Notes under the pieces: generated by a model
Database searches by the model: none
What the model saw: only the letters and a program-made list of their open reading frames with translations
Told to the model about the DNA's origin: nothing
Assembly: GCA_900771005.1 (NCBI GenBank)
Contig: CAAGMI010000241.1
Location: forward strand, 1-64,000
Source of the DNA: Rikenellaceae bacterium
GTDB taxonomy: Bacteria > Bacteroidota > Bacteroidia > Bacteroidales > UBA932
Direction: 5' to 3'
Length of the DNA stretch: 64,000 bases
Shown here: positions 8,690 through 16,757 of the stretch, piece by piece
Position numbering within the stretch: the first letter of the stretch is position 1
How the letters are laid out: every line of letters starts with the position of its first letter
Program-made: the position numbers and the translations under genes

Positions 8690-9039
8690 TGGAGATGATA
8701 GATCTTGACCGTTGGCGTGAAATGCCGTTGGTTGAACAGATGGCCAATATCGGCAGCGAGGTTGGAAGGACCAGGAAGTGGACCGAAAAAGGGAATCCCC
8801 GTATGGCAGAAAGCGCATTTCTCCGTGCGTTGGATCTTATCGATGCAACAATCCGTACCAGCCGTTATGGCTTGGACTCAAGAAGCGCTCTCCTAAAAGA
8901 AATCTGTCGGGCCAGAGACCTGTTCACAGAATCATATCTTTCATCTGATTGCCAGACGCTCTCATATCTGGACAAATATTTCGGGCAGTTCGCACTTGCC
9001 ACAAGAGGTAAACGGCTCTTCCGGATGGCTAGACTCTGA
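8689..9039 (+). CDS. Conserved hypothetical partner of DUF5674
   Basis: This 116-residue, mainly helical protein carries the motif EQMANIGSEVGR near residues 16-27. As I recall, this block occurs in a family often encoded next to DUF5674 genes. No catalytic motif is visible. Translation is coupled to the upstream gene by a 1-bp stop/start overlap; a second ATG two codons later (8695) is an alternative start. The 3' end overlaps the convergent radical SAM gene by 11 bp. Function unknown. Confidence 0.65.
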   Translation: MEMIDLDRWREMPLVEQMANIGSEVGRTRKWTEKGNPRMAESAFLRALDLIDATIRTSRYGLDSRSALLKEICRARDLFTESYLSSDCQTLSYLDKYFGQFALATRGKRLFRMARL

Positions 9040-9928
9040 GTTTGAGTCCGGCCAGAAGGGTGTCGGGGCGCATATGGACTACGGCCCATTCCTCACCGGC
9101 CATACAGAAGCCGCAGCGCGGGCAGTTGCCGACTTTCGGGCCGATGCACTGGGCCTCGCGGGTGCCGTCCATAAATACGAAATTGGTCATCCAGCAGCAG
9201 TGCTTGAAGTTCATATCCTTCATCCTGAGCAGTCCGCTCACGGAATTCATTATAGGATAGCCCTCTTTCTTGAGCGATATGATCTCATCTATCACCTCTA
9301 CCCTTGTCTTCCCGTCAAGTGCCAGATATTCCGTGCCCGGGAACGGGGTGTGCATATTGAATGAGATGCACTTGAAAGCCGGATTGTTCTTTACGAATTC
9401 TGCAGCCTGACGGACTGACGGACGATTCAGGGTATTCACGACCATGTTTGCGGAAAGTGCCTTGTGGCCACAGGAAGCGGCATTCTTCACAAGTCTTTCC
9501 CAAGTGCCTGCTCCCCGTATCTGCTCGTGGAATTCCCCTACTCCATCCATACTTATCCAGATGCTGTCAGCCCGGCTTCCACTGAAGTCCTGCTGGGCAT
9601 TGGTTGTGATGGTACAGCTGAAGAAGCCTATTTCTCGCGCGAGGTCACACAGGTCATCTACGGTCTTGTCCCCGTCCCTCCAGATGAAAGGCTCGCCTCC
9701 TTCGAAGTCGACGAACCTCGAGCCGAGGCTGTAGCAATACTCCAGTTCCTCACGGATCTGCGCAAAGGATTTGGAGACGGGCGACTTGTGATTATATACG
9801 CTGCAGTGCTTGCAGCTGAGGTTACATCTGTCGGATATGAATACTACGCTCTGCAGCGGAGCCTTCTTCCCCAGTATGACGCTGCGGAAATACCACCAGG
9901 GCAAATAGACGAGTTCCTTTATGTTCAT
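9029..9928 (-). CDS. Radical SAM protein
   Basis: This 299-residue protein has the radical SAM cluster motif CNLSCKHC at about residues 33-40 and the glycine-rich FEGGEPF segment for SAM binding. A further cysteine set near the C-terminus (CIGPKVGNCPRCGFC) could bind a second iron-sulfur cluster, as in SPASM/twitch-type enzymes. The start at 9928 is chosen because it overlaps the UbiA stop by 4 bp (ATGA); the longer open frame to 10138 is antisense-like sequence inside ubiA. It is the last of three coupled genes (HAD, UbiA, radical SAM), suggesting modification of a prenylated lipid or quinone-like product. The substrate is unknown. Confidence 0.82.
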   Translation of the reverse strand: MNIKELVYLPWWYFRSVILGKKAPLQSVVFISDRCNLSCKHCSVYNHKSPVSKSFAQIREELEYCYSLGSRFVDFEGGEPFIWRDGDKTVDDLCDLAREIGFFSCTITTNAQQDFSGSRADSIWISMDGVGEFHEQIRGAGTWERLVKNAASCGHKALSANMVVNTLNRPSVRQAAEFVKNNPAFKCISFNMHTPFPGTEYLALDGKTRVEVIDEIISLKKEGYPIMNSVSGLLRMKDMNFKHCCWMTNFVFMDGTREAQCIGPKVGNCPRCGFCMAGEEWAVVHMRPDTLLAGLKLRV

Positions 9929-10968
9929 AATATGATGAGCAATGCGATTTTGACGATTATGGCTAAAAAGCTGAAGCCCGTGACGATGTTGCGTGCGGTG
10001 AACCAGCGGATGAGATACCACCTCAGGTTGGCCTGGCCCGCCTGTTCCCAATAGTCGAATCGACCGAGATACCATTTCGGATGGTCGGTATCTATCTCCT
10101 CGCCGGAAGTGAACTTCCAAAGGGACCACACCAACCATACGGCGCGTGGCAGCATCAGGAGTGTAAGCAGATAGGCCGGATGCATTTCCCCTGCAGCCAC
10201 AGCGGCAATCACTACAGCAAAAGGCGCGAAGTTGATGACAGCGCTGAGCAGGATGTTGCCTTTCTTTGATCCGATCACGGATGCAAGAGTGTGCTTGTCC
10301 GACTCCTCATCTCCGGCGTTGTCGATAATGCTGTGAGTGAAGAGAATATTCATAACCATCAGGCCCACAGGGATGCTCATCAGCAGAATAGTCCCATCCA
10401 CAGTACCGCAGGCGGCATAATATACTCCCGTCATCAGAAGCGGGCCGAAGATTATTCCGACCGTTAGTTCACCGAGGCCGTGGTAGCTCAGGCGCAGCGG
10501 GGCGGCATCGTAGAAATAGCCGAGGATCACCGCAGCTGCGGTCATTGCAACTATCCAGGCACTCCCGTCCGGGAAAGCGAAGCCGTTCGACTTCGTCCAG
10601 TACAGGAAGCATACGGCCCCGAGAAGCAGGGCAACTCCGCCGAATACGGCGATTGCACATTTCAACCCCTTGAGAGAGGTCTTTCCTTCTGTGAGATATG
10701 GGTATTTGGCAGTGAAGGCTTTGAAACCGCGACGCACCACCTTCATCCTCGCCTCGAGCACCTCGTCAAGATAATCGAAATAGTCATCCAACAAATTCAT
10801 TCCGCAATGTGCGAGGTTGACGCCGATTACGGCCAGGACGGCGGTATACCAGCAGAAACCGGGATTGCCGATTGCGAGCACCGCTGCCATCAGGGCCGGT
10901 ATCAAGCTCTGCATGGTAGCTGCAAACCGTGCATTTTCAAACCAGAAGTTCAAACGATTGTCTTTCAT
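9925..10968 (-). CDS. UbiA-family prenyltransferase
   Basis: This 347-residue polytopic membrane protein has about eight or nine helices. The first Asp-rich motif NLLDDYFDY (about 58-66) and a second, DNAGDEESDKHT (about 217-228), are the two Mg/diphosphate-binding motifs of the UbiA superfamily, which attach a polyprenyl chain to an aromatic or other acceptor. It resembles MenA-type enzymes but the acceptor cannot be read from sequence. It overlaps the HAD gene by 4 bp upstream and the radical SAM gene by 4 bp downstream, so the three proteins should be made together. Confidence 0.85.
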   Translation of the reverse strand: MKDNRLNFWFENARFAATMQSLIPALMAAVLAIGNPGFCWYTAVLAVIGVNLAHCGMNLLDDYFDYLDEVLEARMKVVRRGFKAFTAKYPYLTEGKTSLKGLKCAIAVFGGVALLLGAVCFLYWTKSNGFAFPDGSAWIVAMTAAAVILGYFYDAAPLRLSYHGLGELTVGIIFGPLLMTGVYYAACGTVDGTILLMSIPVGLMVMNILFTHSIIDNAGDEESDKHTLASVIGSKKGNILLSAVINFAPFAVVIAAVAAGEMHPAYLLTLLMLPRAVWLVWSLWKFTSGEEIDTDHPKWYLGRFDYWEQAGQANLRWYLIRWFTARNIVTGFSFLAIIVKIALLIIL

Positions 10969-11795
10969 AAGCTCAGATTTTCGAGTTCACAGTCTGCCTT
11001 GATCTTGTCGATGATGGCGGTAACTATCTTATAGGCCTTGGAATCCTTCGTATAGACGGCCGGGGCCACGAAATTGACGCGTCCCTGGCGATGGAGCTTG
11101 TTGGCGACTTTGCTCTTCTTCTCGTCGGCCGGATTGAAAACCGCGATGGAATGACCGCCGAACATGCCTACGATCTTCATACAAGGGACATCTGTCTCCC
11201 CGTCACCCATATATATCATATGCGAGAACGGGATGCGCTTCTTGTCATCGGCGATGGAGGAATTGACCATCTTGGTATCCTGAGCGCTGAATATACCCTT
11301 GGTTATCTTGAAAAGGAACTGGGTCTTTGCAGTATAATCCACAGCGATGCCCGGCCACTCGGCTTCCCCTTTTTCGTTGTAGATGAACGAGCCGGCGAAT
11401 ATATGCTTGAATTCGGAAGCTATCGGACTGCCCTCGATGATTTCGGTAAGGCCGCTGGAGTTGATGTAGTGCTCCACCCTGACCCCGTGCTGCGCACCGT
11501 ATTCGTTGATCAGGCCGAACCATTCCCTGACTCCGTCATACAGTTCGATGTGTTTGCCGAATTCGTGGAAACGCTCCCTGCGCAGCGGGATACCGGCCTT
11601 GTGTGCTTCGTCGTACATCAATTTCATATACGAAAGCACGTTGCTGGCATCCTGCCCGACAGCAATCCGGTTGCTCATATCCCAGAACTCCGCTGCGGTC
11701 TTGCCGACGGCCTGTATGAAACCGAACTCCTGCATGTTTCCGGGAGAGAGAGTCCCGTCATAATCATAGATGAGTGCTACAATAGGCTTCTTCAT
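10965..11795 (-). CDS. HAD-superfamily phosphatase
   Basis: This 276-residue soluble hydrolase has the HAD motif I DYDGT at residues 11-15 and the C-terminal motif YMGDGETD at about 216-223. A helical cap lies between them (about 20-110). It probably removes phosphate from a small molecule. As first gene of the HAD-UbiA-radical SAM unit, it might act on a prenyl diphosphate or on the product of the pathway; this is inference from position only. Confidence 0.82.
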   Translation of the reverse strand: MKKPIVALIYDYDGTLSPGNMQEFGFIQAVGKTAAEFWDMSNRIAVGQDASNVLSYMKLMYDEAHKAGIPLRRERFHEFGKHIELYDGVREWFGLINEYGAQHGVRVEHYINSSGLTEIIEGSPIASEFKHIFAGSFIYNEKGEAEWPGIAVDYTAKTQFLFKITKGIFSAQDTKMVNSSIADDKKRIPFSHMIYMGDGETDVPCMKIVGMFGGHSIAVFNPADEKKSKVANKLHRQGRVNFVAPAVYTKDSKAYKIVTAIIDKIKADCELENLSL

Positions 11796-11822
11796 TTCGC
11801 CACTTATTTGAATATTTCACCA

Positions 11823-11854
11823 CAAATATGCGGATTTTTCACCACATATCGCAA
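11823..11854 (-). promoter_or_regulatory. Possible promoter of the HAD-UbiA-radical SAM operon
   Basis: On the minus strand CATATTTG (11830-11823) matches seven of eight bases of TAnnTTTG, and a GTTG lies about 21 bp upstream (CAAC at 11852 on the plus strand). A start near 11815 would give a 20-nt leader. The first base of the -7 element is off consensus. Confidence 0.35.
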
Positions 11855-11861
11855 CAATTCC

Positions 11862-11892
11862 TTTGTCACGGCACATTCTTGGAATAATTTTA
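11862..11892 (+). promoter_or_regulatory. Bacteroidetes-type promoter of the acyl-CoA synthetase gene
   Basis: TTTG at 11862-11865 is followed after exactly 19 bp by TAATTTTA at 11885-11892, seven of eight matches to TAnnTTTG. Transcription should start near 11897, giving a leader of about 17 nt before the ATG at 11914. It is divergent from the HAD operon. Confidence 0.5.
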
Positions 11893-11913
11893 CATCGTTA
11901 AACACGAACAAGA

Positions 11914-13557
11914 ATGCAACACTATCTGTCAATACTGCAGGACACGGTCCGGAAAAACTGGGACAGTCCTGCCCTCTGCAACTATAAAGGTGAGGAGATC
12001 ACCTTCCATCAGCTTGCGGAGAAAATATGCAAATTCCATATATTCTTTGAAAGCATAGGAATACAGAAAGGGGATAAGATAGCTCTCTGCGCAAGAAACA
12101 GCGCAAGATGGGGCCTCTCCTTCCTCTCCATCAACACATACGGTGCGGTGGTAGTACCTCTCCTGAATGAATTCCTGCCGTCCGCAGTGGAGCATCTGGT
12201 AAGCCACGCGGAAGCCACGGTATTGTTTACGGATGCCGAGATATGGTCAAAGATGTCCGCGGAGAACATCCCCGGACTCAAAGCTGTCTTCAACAACAAT
12301 GACTACTCCCTGCTTTATTGGTCGGATGATTCAGTAAAGGAAGCATTTGACAGCCTTCAGAGTACGTTCGAAGCCAGATATCCTCTGGGTTACGAGAGAG
12401 AGAATGTCAACTTTTACATAGGCGAGCAGAAGGATCTTGCCGTAATCAACTATACCTCCGGCACGACCAGTGCGCCCAAGGGTGTGATGCTGCGCTACGA
12501 ATGTTTCAGCGCGATGATCGACTTCGCCATAGAGCAGATACAGCCGGGACCTGGCAAAACGATAGTCTCAATGCTGCCTATGGGGCATATATACGGACTC
12601 TCGTTCGAGTTCCTGTTCCCTCTGTGCTATGGAAGCCGCATATACTACTTCGGCAAGACTCCATCCCCTACCCTTCTTCTGAAAGCTATGCAGGAGGTAC
12701 GTCCGTTCATGGTCGTTACAGTGCCTCTCGTGATGGAGAAGATATACAAATCAAGCATCAAGCCTGCCATCAGCAAGTGGTATATGAAGGTATTGCTCGC
12801 GATCCCGGGCATAGGAGGAATCATCTATCATAAGATAGGTCAGAAGATTATGGCGGCATTCGGCGGTCGGATCGAGATGTTCATAATGGGCGGTGCCGCA
12901 CTCAACCCTACGATAGAGAAGTGTTTCAAACGTATCGGAATACCTTATACTGTCGGCTACGGAATGACCGAGGCCGCGCCGCTTCTGGCATATTCCGTTC
13001 CTGAAGACTATGTTCCCGGCTCCTGCGGAAGGCAGATATCCTGCTGCGAGGTAAAGATTGACTCCGAGGATCCGCAGCACATAGCAGGAGAGATTCTCGC
13101 AAAGGGAGCCAACATCTGCAGCGGTTATTTCAACAACCCAGAGGCATCCGCCAATGCATTTACCGATGACGGTTTCCTGCGCACGGGAGACCTCGGCATA
13201 ATGGACAAGGACGGAAACATCTTCATAAAGGGGCGCAGCAAGAACATGATCCTGTCGGCCAACGGGCAGAACATATATCCCGAAGAGGTCGAAGCTGTCA
13301 TCAATGCGAACGACTACGTAGCGGAATCCATAGTGGTGGACAGGAACAGCAAGCTGGTTGCCCTGGTATATCTCGACAAGGATGCGATAAAGAAAGCCGG
13401 TCTAGATGACGAAGCCGTGTCCGACATCCCTGAGAACGTCAGGGTAAATTCCAACAGGCTCCTTCCTTCATACAGCCAGATCACCAAGATAGAACTGGTG
13501 CTCGCTCCTTTCGAGAAGACCCCGAAGATGAGCATCAAGAGATTCATGTATAAATAG
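11914..13557 (+). CDS. Long-chain fatty acid-CoA ligase (AMP-binding)
   Basis: This 547-residue adenylate-forming enzyme activates fatty acids with ATP and CoA. The AMP-binding motif YTSGTTSAPKG is at about residues 176-186. GYGMTEAAP (A5 motif) is at about 349-357 and TGDLG (A7) at about 426-430. The C-terminal lysine region ends with PKMSIKRF (A10). Long-chain FadD enzymes are usually 550-600 residues, so the length fits. No membrane segment is obvious. It is a single-gene unit with its own promoter, and a hairpin follows it. Confidence 0.88.
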   Translation: MQHYLSILQDTVRKNWDSPALCNYKGEEITFHQLAEKICKFHIFFESIGIQKGDKIALCARNSARWGLSFLSINTYGAVVVPLLNEFLPSAVEHLVSHAEATVLFTDAEIWSKMSAENIPGLKAVFNNNDYSLLYWSDDSVKEAFDSLQSTFEARYPLGYERENVNFYIGEQKDLAVINYTSGTTSAPKGVMLRYECFSAMIDFAIEQIQPGPGKTIVSMLPMGHIYGLSFEFLFPLCYGSRIYYFGKTPSPTLLLKAMQEVRPFMVVTVPLVMEKIYKSSIKPAISKWYMKVLLAIPGIGGIIYHKIGQKIMAAFGGRIEMFIMGGAALNPTIEKCFKRIGIPYTVGYGMTEAAPLLAYSVPEDYVPGSCGRQISCCEVKIDSEDPQHIAGEILAKGANICSGYFNNPEASANAFTDDGFLRTGDLGIMDKDGNIFIKGRSKNMILSANGQNIYPEEVEAVINANDYVAESIVVDRNSKLVALVYLDKDAIKKAGLDDEAVSDIPENVRVNSNRLLPSYSQITKIELVLAPFEKTPKMSIKRFMYK

Positions 13558-13558
13558 G

Positions 13559-13573
13559 GTGACATTTTGTCAC
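13559..13573. promoter_or_regulatory. Palindromic operator-like site upstream of htpG
   Basis: GTGACATTTTGTCAC is a perfect 6-bp inverted repeat around TTT. It ends 1 bp before the TGG of a sigma54-type promoter and lies just after the acyl-CoA synthetase stop. The site does not match the CIRCE element bound by HrcA. The position suggests binding of a regulator of htpG. Confidence 0.5.
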
Positions 13574-13589
13574 TGGTACGGAGATTGCC
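13574..13589 (+). promoter_or_regulatory. Candidate sigma54 (-24/-12) promoter of htpG
   Basis: TGGTACGGAGATTGCC keeps the GG (13575-13576) and GC (13587-13588) dinucleotides separated by exactly 10 bp, as in the TGGCAC-N5-TTGC consensus. Transcription would start near 13600, about 40 nt before the ATG. No TAnnTTTG element is found in this gap, so the sigma54 reading is the best available explanation for htpG expression. Confidence 0.5.
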
Positions 13590-13618
13590 AGCTATCCTGT
13601 TCGAAGCGGATAGCTGGC
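13587..13618 (+). terminator. Hairpin after the acyl-CoA synthetase gene, overlapping the htpG promoter
   Basis: GCCAGCTATCC (13587-13597) and GGATAGCTGGC (13608-13618) form a perfect 11-bp stem with a 10-base loop, followed by GATTATTTT. This is a strong stem with a weak T-run and could terminate the upstream gene. The left arm contains the GC of the -12 promoter element, so terminator and htpG promoter are interleaved. Confidence 0.6.
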
Positions 13619-13641
13619 GATTATTTTAAATACTATATACT

Positions 13642-15504
13642 ATGGCAACAAAGACATTGAAGGGACAGATCGGAGTAACGACCGAAAACATATTCCCTGT
13701 CATCAAACAGTTTCTTTATTCCGACCACGAGATATTCCTCAGGGAGCTTGTGGCCAATGCAGTGGATGCAAGCCAGAAGCTCAAGGCGCTGGCAGGCAGC
13801 GGTGAGTTCAAGGGCGAGGCAGGAGATCTCAAGGTGGAGGTCGAGCTCGACGAAAAGAAGAAAACCCTTAAGATCATCGACCACGGTATCGGAATGACGG
13901 AGGAAGAGGTTGACAGGTACATCAACCAGATAGCCTTCTCGAGCGCTGGGGAATTCCTTGAGAAATACAAGGACCAGATGGCCGGGATCATCGGACATTT
14001 CGGACTTGGCTTCTACTCTGCATTCATGGTCGCCAAGAAGGTGACGATAGATACTCTCAGCTGGAAGGACGGTGCCAAGGCCGTGAAATGGACCTGCGAC
14101 GGTTCTCCGGAATACACTATGGGAGAAGGTAAGAAAGCTGACCGTGGCACTGTCATCACCCTTGAACTTGACTCTGACGCCGAGGAATTCGCAAACAAGG
14201 GGAAGATCAGCCAGCTTCTGGGCAAATACTGCAAGTTCATGCCTGTCCCTGTAGTCTTCGGCAAGAAGACGGAGTGGAAGGACGGAAAGAACGTCGAGAC
14301 CGACGAAGACAATGTCATCAACTCGATAGACCCGATCTGGACCAAGGCTCCGTCAGATCTCAAGGACGAAGACTACCTCAAGTTCTACAGGGAACTCTAT
14401 CCTATGGACGAGGAACCTATGTTCTGGATACACCTCAACGTGGACTATCCTTTCAACCTTACCGGCGTGCTGTACTTTCCTAAGATCAAGGAAAGGATGG
14501 CCATCGACAAGAACAAGATACAGCTCTATTGCAATCAGATGTTCGTCACGGACCACGTGGACAACATAGTGCCGGATTTCCTCACCCTGCTCCACGGTGT
14601 GATCGACTCGCCGGACATTCCTCTGAACGTCAGCAGAAGCTATCTCCAGTCAGATGCCAACGTCAAGAAGATAAGCACCTATATCACCAAGAAGGTGGCT
14701 GACAGGCTTGAAGAGATATTCAGGGAGCAGAGGGAGAAGTTTGAGGAAAAGTGGGATAATCTCAAGCTCTTCATCGAATATGGTATGCTGACCGACGAGA
14801 AGTTCGCGGAGAGGGCTATGGAGTTCGCTCTTTTCAAGAACACGGACGGCAAGTTCTTCAGCTTCGAGGATTATCGCAAGGTCATAGAAGGCAGCCAGAC
14901 AGACAAGGACAAGAAGGTGGTATATTTGTATTCAACCGACGTCGAAGGCCAGTACAGCCAGATTGAAGCGACAAAGAACAAGGGTTATGATGTCCTGCTG
15001 ATGGATTGCGAGCTGGATTCACACTTCGTCAACCTTCTCGAGACCAGGCTCAAGGACTGCCGCTTCGCCCGCGTGGACAGCGACTCTATCGACAATCTGA
15101 TCCCTACGGAGGAAAAGGCTAAGCCGGAAATGTCAGACGATGACAAGAAGGCTCTGGAAGAGCTGTTCAAGGCTGCGCTCCCTGAAGGCAACGAGTATGT
15201 GATCGAGCCTGAGAATCTGGGAGAGGACGCCGCTCCCGTACTTATCACACAGAGCGAATTCATGCGCAGGTACCGCGAGATGTCGGCACTTGGCGGCGGA
15301 ATGAACTTCTATGGAGAACTTCCTGAAGGCTATAATGTCAAGGTCAATATGGAGAACCCTCTCATCGCGAAGATATGGGGCGACCGCGAGGGCACGAACG
15401 AACTCCTGCACCAGGTTATAGACCTGGCACTCCTGAGCAAGGGAATGCTTAAGGGAAAGGCTCTCGCGGATTTCATCGCAAGAAGCCAGGACCTTCTGAA
15501 ATAA
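13642..15504 (+). CDS. htpG: Molecular chaperone HtpG (Hsp90)
   Basis: This 620-residue cytosolic ATP-dependent chaperone has the GHKL ATPase motifs in the N-terminal domain: ELVANAVDAS (about 34-43), DHGIGM (about 79-84) and GHFGLGFYSAF (about 117-127). The middle domain carries the IPLNVSRSYLQ block (about 328-338). The length is close to E. coli HtpG. It is convergent with acp; the two stop codons are adjacent (15502-15507). Confidence 0.95.
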   Translation: MATKTLKGQIGVTTENIFPVIKQFLYSDHEIFLRELVANAVDASQKLKALAGSGEFKGEAGDLKVEVELDEKKKTLKIIDHGIGMTEEEVDRYINQIAFSSAGEFLEKYKDQMAGIIGHFGLGFYSAFMVAKKVTIDTLSWKDGAKAVKWTCDGSPEYTMGEGKKADRGTVITLELDSDAEEFANKGKISQLLGKYCKFMPVPVVFGKKTEWKDGKNVETDEDNVINSIDPIWTKAPSDLKDEDYLKFYRELYPMDEEPMFWIHLNVDYPFNLTGVLYFPKIKERMAIDKNKIQLYCNQMFVTDHVDNIVPDFLTLLHGVIDSPDIPLNVSRSYLQSDANVKKISTYITKKVADRLEEIFREQREKFEEKWDNLKLFIEYGMLTDEKFAERAMEFALFKNTDGKFFSFEDYRKVIEGSQTDKDKKVVYLYSTDVEGQYSQIEATKNKGYDVLLMDCELDSHFVNLLETRLKDCRFARVDSDSIDNLIPTEEKAKPEMSDDDKKALEELFKAALPEGNEYVIEPENLGEDAAPVLITQSEFMRRYREMSALGGGMNFYGELPEGYNVKVNMENPLIAKIWGDREGTNELLHQVIDLALLSKGMLKGKALADFIARSQDLLK

Positions 15505-15735
15505 CTATGCGTTTTTCTGAGCGTCCAGGTATGTGATAACGTCCTGGACGGTCTCGAACGCAGCAAGTTTCTCATCGGGGATGACTATACCGTAGTCGTC
15601 CTCGATTTTCATAAGGAGCTGCAGGATATTGAGGGAATCAGCCCCCAGGTCTTCCTTGATGCGTGATGACAATTGCACCTTTGACGGATCAATACGCAAC
15701 TGTTTCGCTAGAATCTTCTGAACTTCGTCAAACAT
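15505..15735 (-). CDS. acpP: Acyl carrier protein
   Basis: This 76-residue acidic four-helix protein has the phosphopantetheine attachment motif GADSL (Ser at about residue 37). It carries growing acyl chains in fatty acid synthesis. The start at 15735 is chosen because it gives the normal 75-80 residue length and lies 2 bp after the plsX stop; the longer frame to 15828 runs back into plsX. It is the last gene of the guaB-acp operon, directly after plsX, whose product exchanges acyl groups with ACP. Confidence 0.9.
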   Translation of the reverse strand: MFDEVQKILAKQLRIDPSKVQLSSRIKEDLGADSLNILQLLMKIEDDYGIVIPDEKLAAFETVQDVITYLDAQKNA

Positions 15736-15737
15736 AA

Positions 15738-16757
15738 TTATCCTTCGTAATGATCGTATTTGTCCAATGCGGCGGTAATCTTGGATGACAGCGAACTTGC
15801 TTCCATCCTGTATGCCTGCTCTATGCATTTCTCAACGGCGACCGCCTTGCTGCTCCCGTGGCCTTTGACAACCACTTTTGACGTACCCAGGAGCACGCTT
15901 CCACCGTAGTTCTGGTAGTTCATGAACGACTTCAGGTCCGCGAACATCTTCTTCTGGAAGAGCGCACCGAACTTGTATATCGCCTTTGAGAATATGGTTT
16001 CCTTGACTTTCAGCAGGAGTTCCATAGCTGTCCCTTCAGTGGTCTTTACCAGCACGTTACCGGAGAATCCGTCGCATACCACGGCGTCATATGCTCCGGA
16101 AAGCAGGTCGCGGCTCTCCATATTGCCGACGAAGTTGATGCACGGAAGATCTGACAGCATCCTGTAGGCCTCCTGGCGTATGGTATCGCCCTTTTCAGCT
16201 TCCTTCCCGACATTGAGCAGGGCTATGCGCGGGTTCTTGACCCCATAGACGTTCTCAAGATAAAGAGAGGACATTATGGCGAACTGCTTGAGATAGTCTG
16301 CCGTGACTTCTACATTGGCCCCGCTGTCGCAGATGCCGACTATGCCGCCCTTCATGGTGGGCAGCAACGGACAGAACGCCGGTCTTATGACGCCCTCAAG
16401 CACTCCGATGCGTGTAAGCGCACCCGCTACAAGGGCGCCGGTGGATCCCGTGCTCACCATTCCGGCTATGTCATCCTCGTCCCTGAGCATCCTGATGGCC
16501 TTTATCATGGAGCTTTCCTTCTTGAGACGTATGGCATCCGTCGGTTTCTCGTCGCAGCCTATGACCTCGGGCGCGTGTACGACCTGAAGGCGAGAACTGT
16601 CATAATTCCTGCCGTCCAGATATGCCCTGATGGTACTTTCATCCCCTGTGAGTATGAGGCTGAGGTCCTTGAATCTCTCAAGGGCCGAGAGGCTTCCGTC
16701 AATGTTGGCCTGAGGGCTGTGGTCTCCGCCGAAGCAGTCAACTATTATCTTTATCAT
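15738..16757 (-). CDS. plsX: Phosphate acyltransferase PlsX
   Basis: This 339-residue enzyme interconverts acyl-ACP and acyl-phosphate, feeding PlsY in phospholipid synthesis. The N-terminus (IIVDCFGGDHSP) and internal blocks (STGSTGALVAGA, DGFSGNVLVKTTEG) are typical of PlsX. The ATG at 16757 overlaps the upstream GNAT stop by 4 bp; the longer frame to 16940 runs inside that gene. In this operon, acyl-phosphate can also come from FakA/FakB, so PlsX links exogenous fatty acids to ACP. Confidence 0.94.
   Translation of the reverse strand: MIKIIVDCFGGDHSPQANIDGSLSALERFKDLSLILTGDESTIRAYLDGRNYDSSRLQVVHAPEVIGCDEKPTDAIRLKKESSMIKAIRMLRDEDDIAGMVSTGSTGALVAGALTRIGVLEGVIRPAFCPLLPTMKGGIVGICDSGANVEVTADYLKQFAIMSSLYLENVYGVKNPRIALLNVGKEAEKGDTIRQEAYRMLSDLPCINFVGNMESRDLLSGAYDAVVCDGFSGNVLVKTTEGTAMELLLKVKETIFSKAIYKFGALFQKKMFADLKSFMNYQNYGGSVLLGTSKVVVKGHGSSKAVAVEKCIEQAYRMEASSLSSKITAALDKYDHYEG

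Noticed and set aside
9928..10138. Longer N-terminus for the radical SAM gene
   Set aside because: The extra 70 residues lie inside ubiA in another frame; the ATG at 9928 shows the ATGA coupling seen in the rest of the operon.
13559..13573. Palindrome before htpG considered as a CIRCE/HrcA site
   Set aside because: Its arms (GTGACA/TGTCAC, 3-bp centre) do not match the TTAGCACTC-N9-GAGTGCTAA element.
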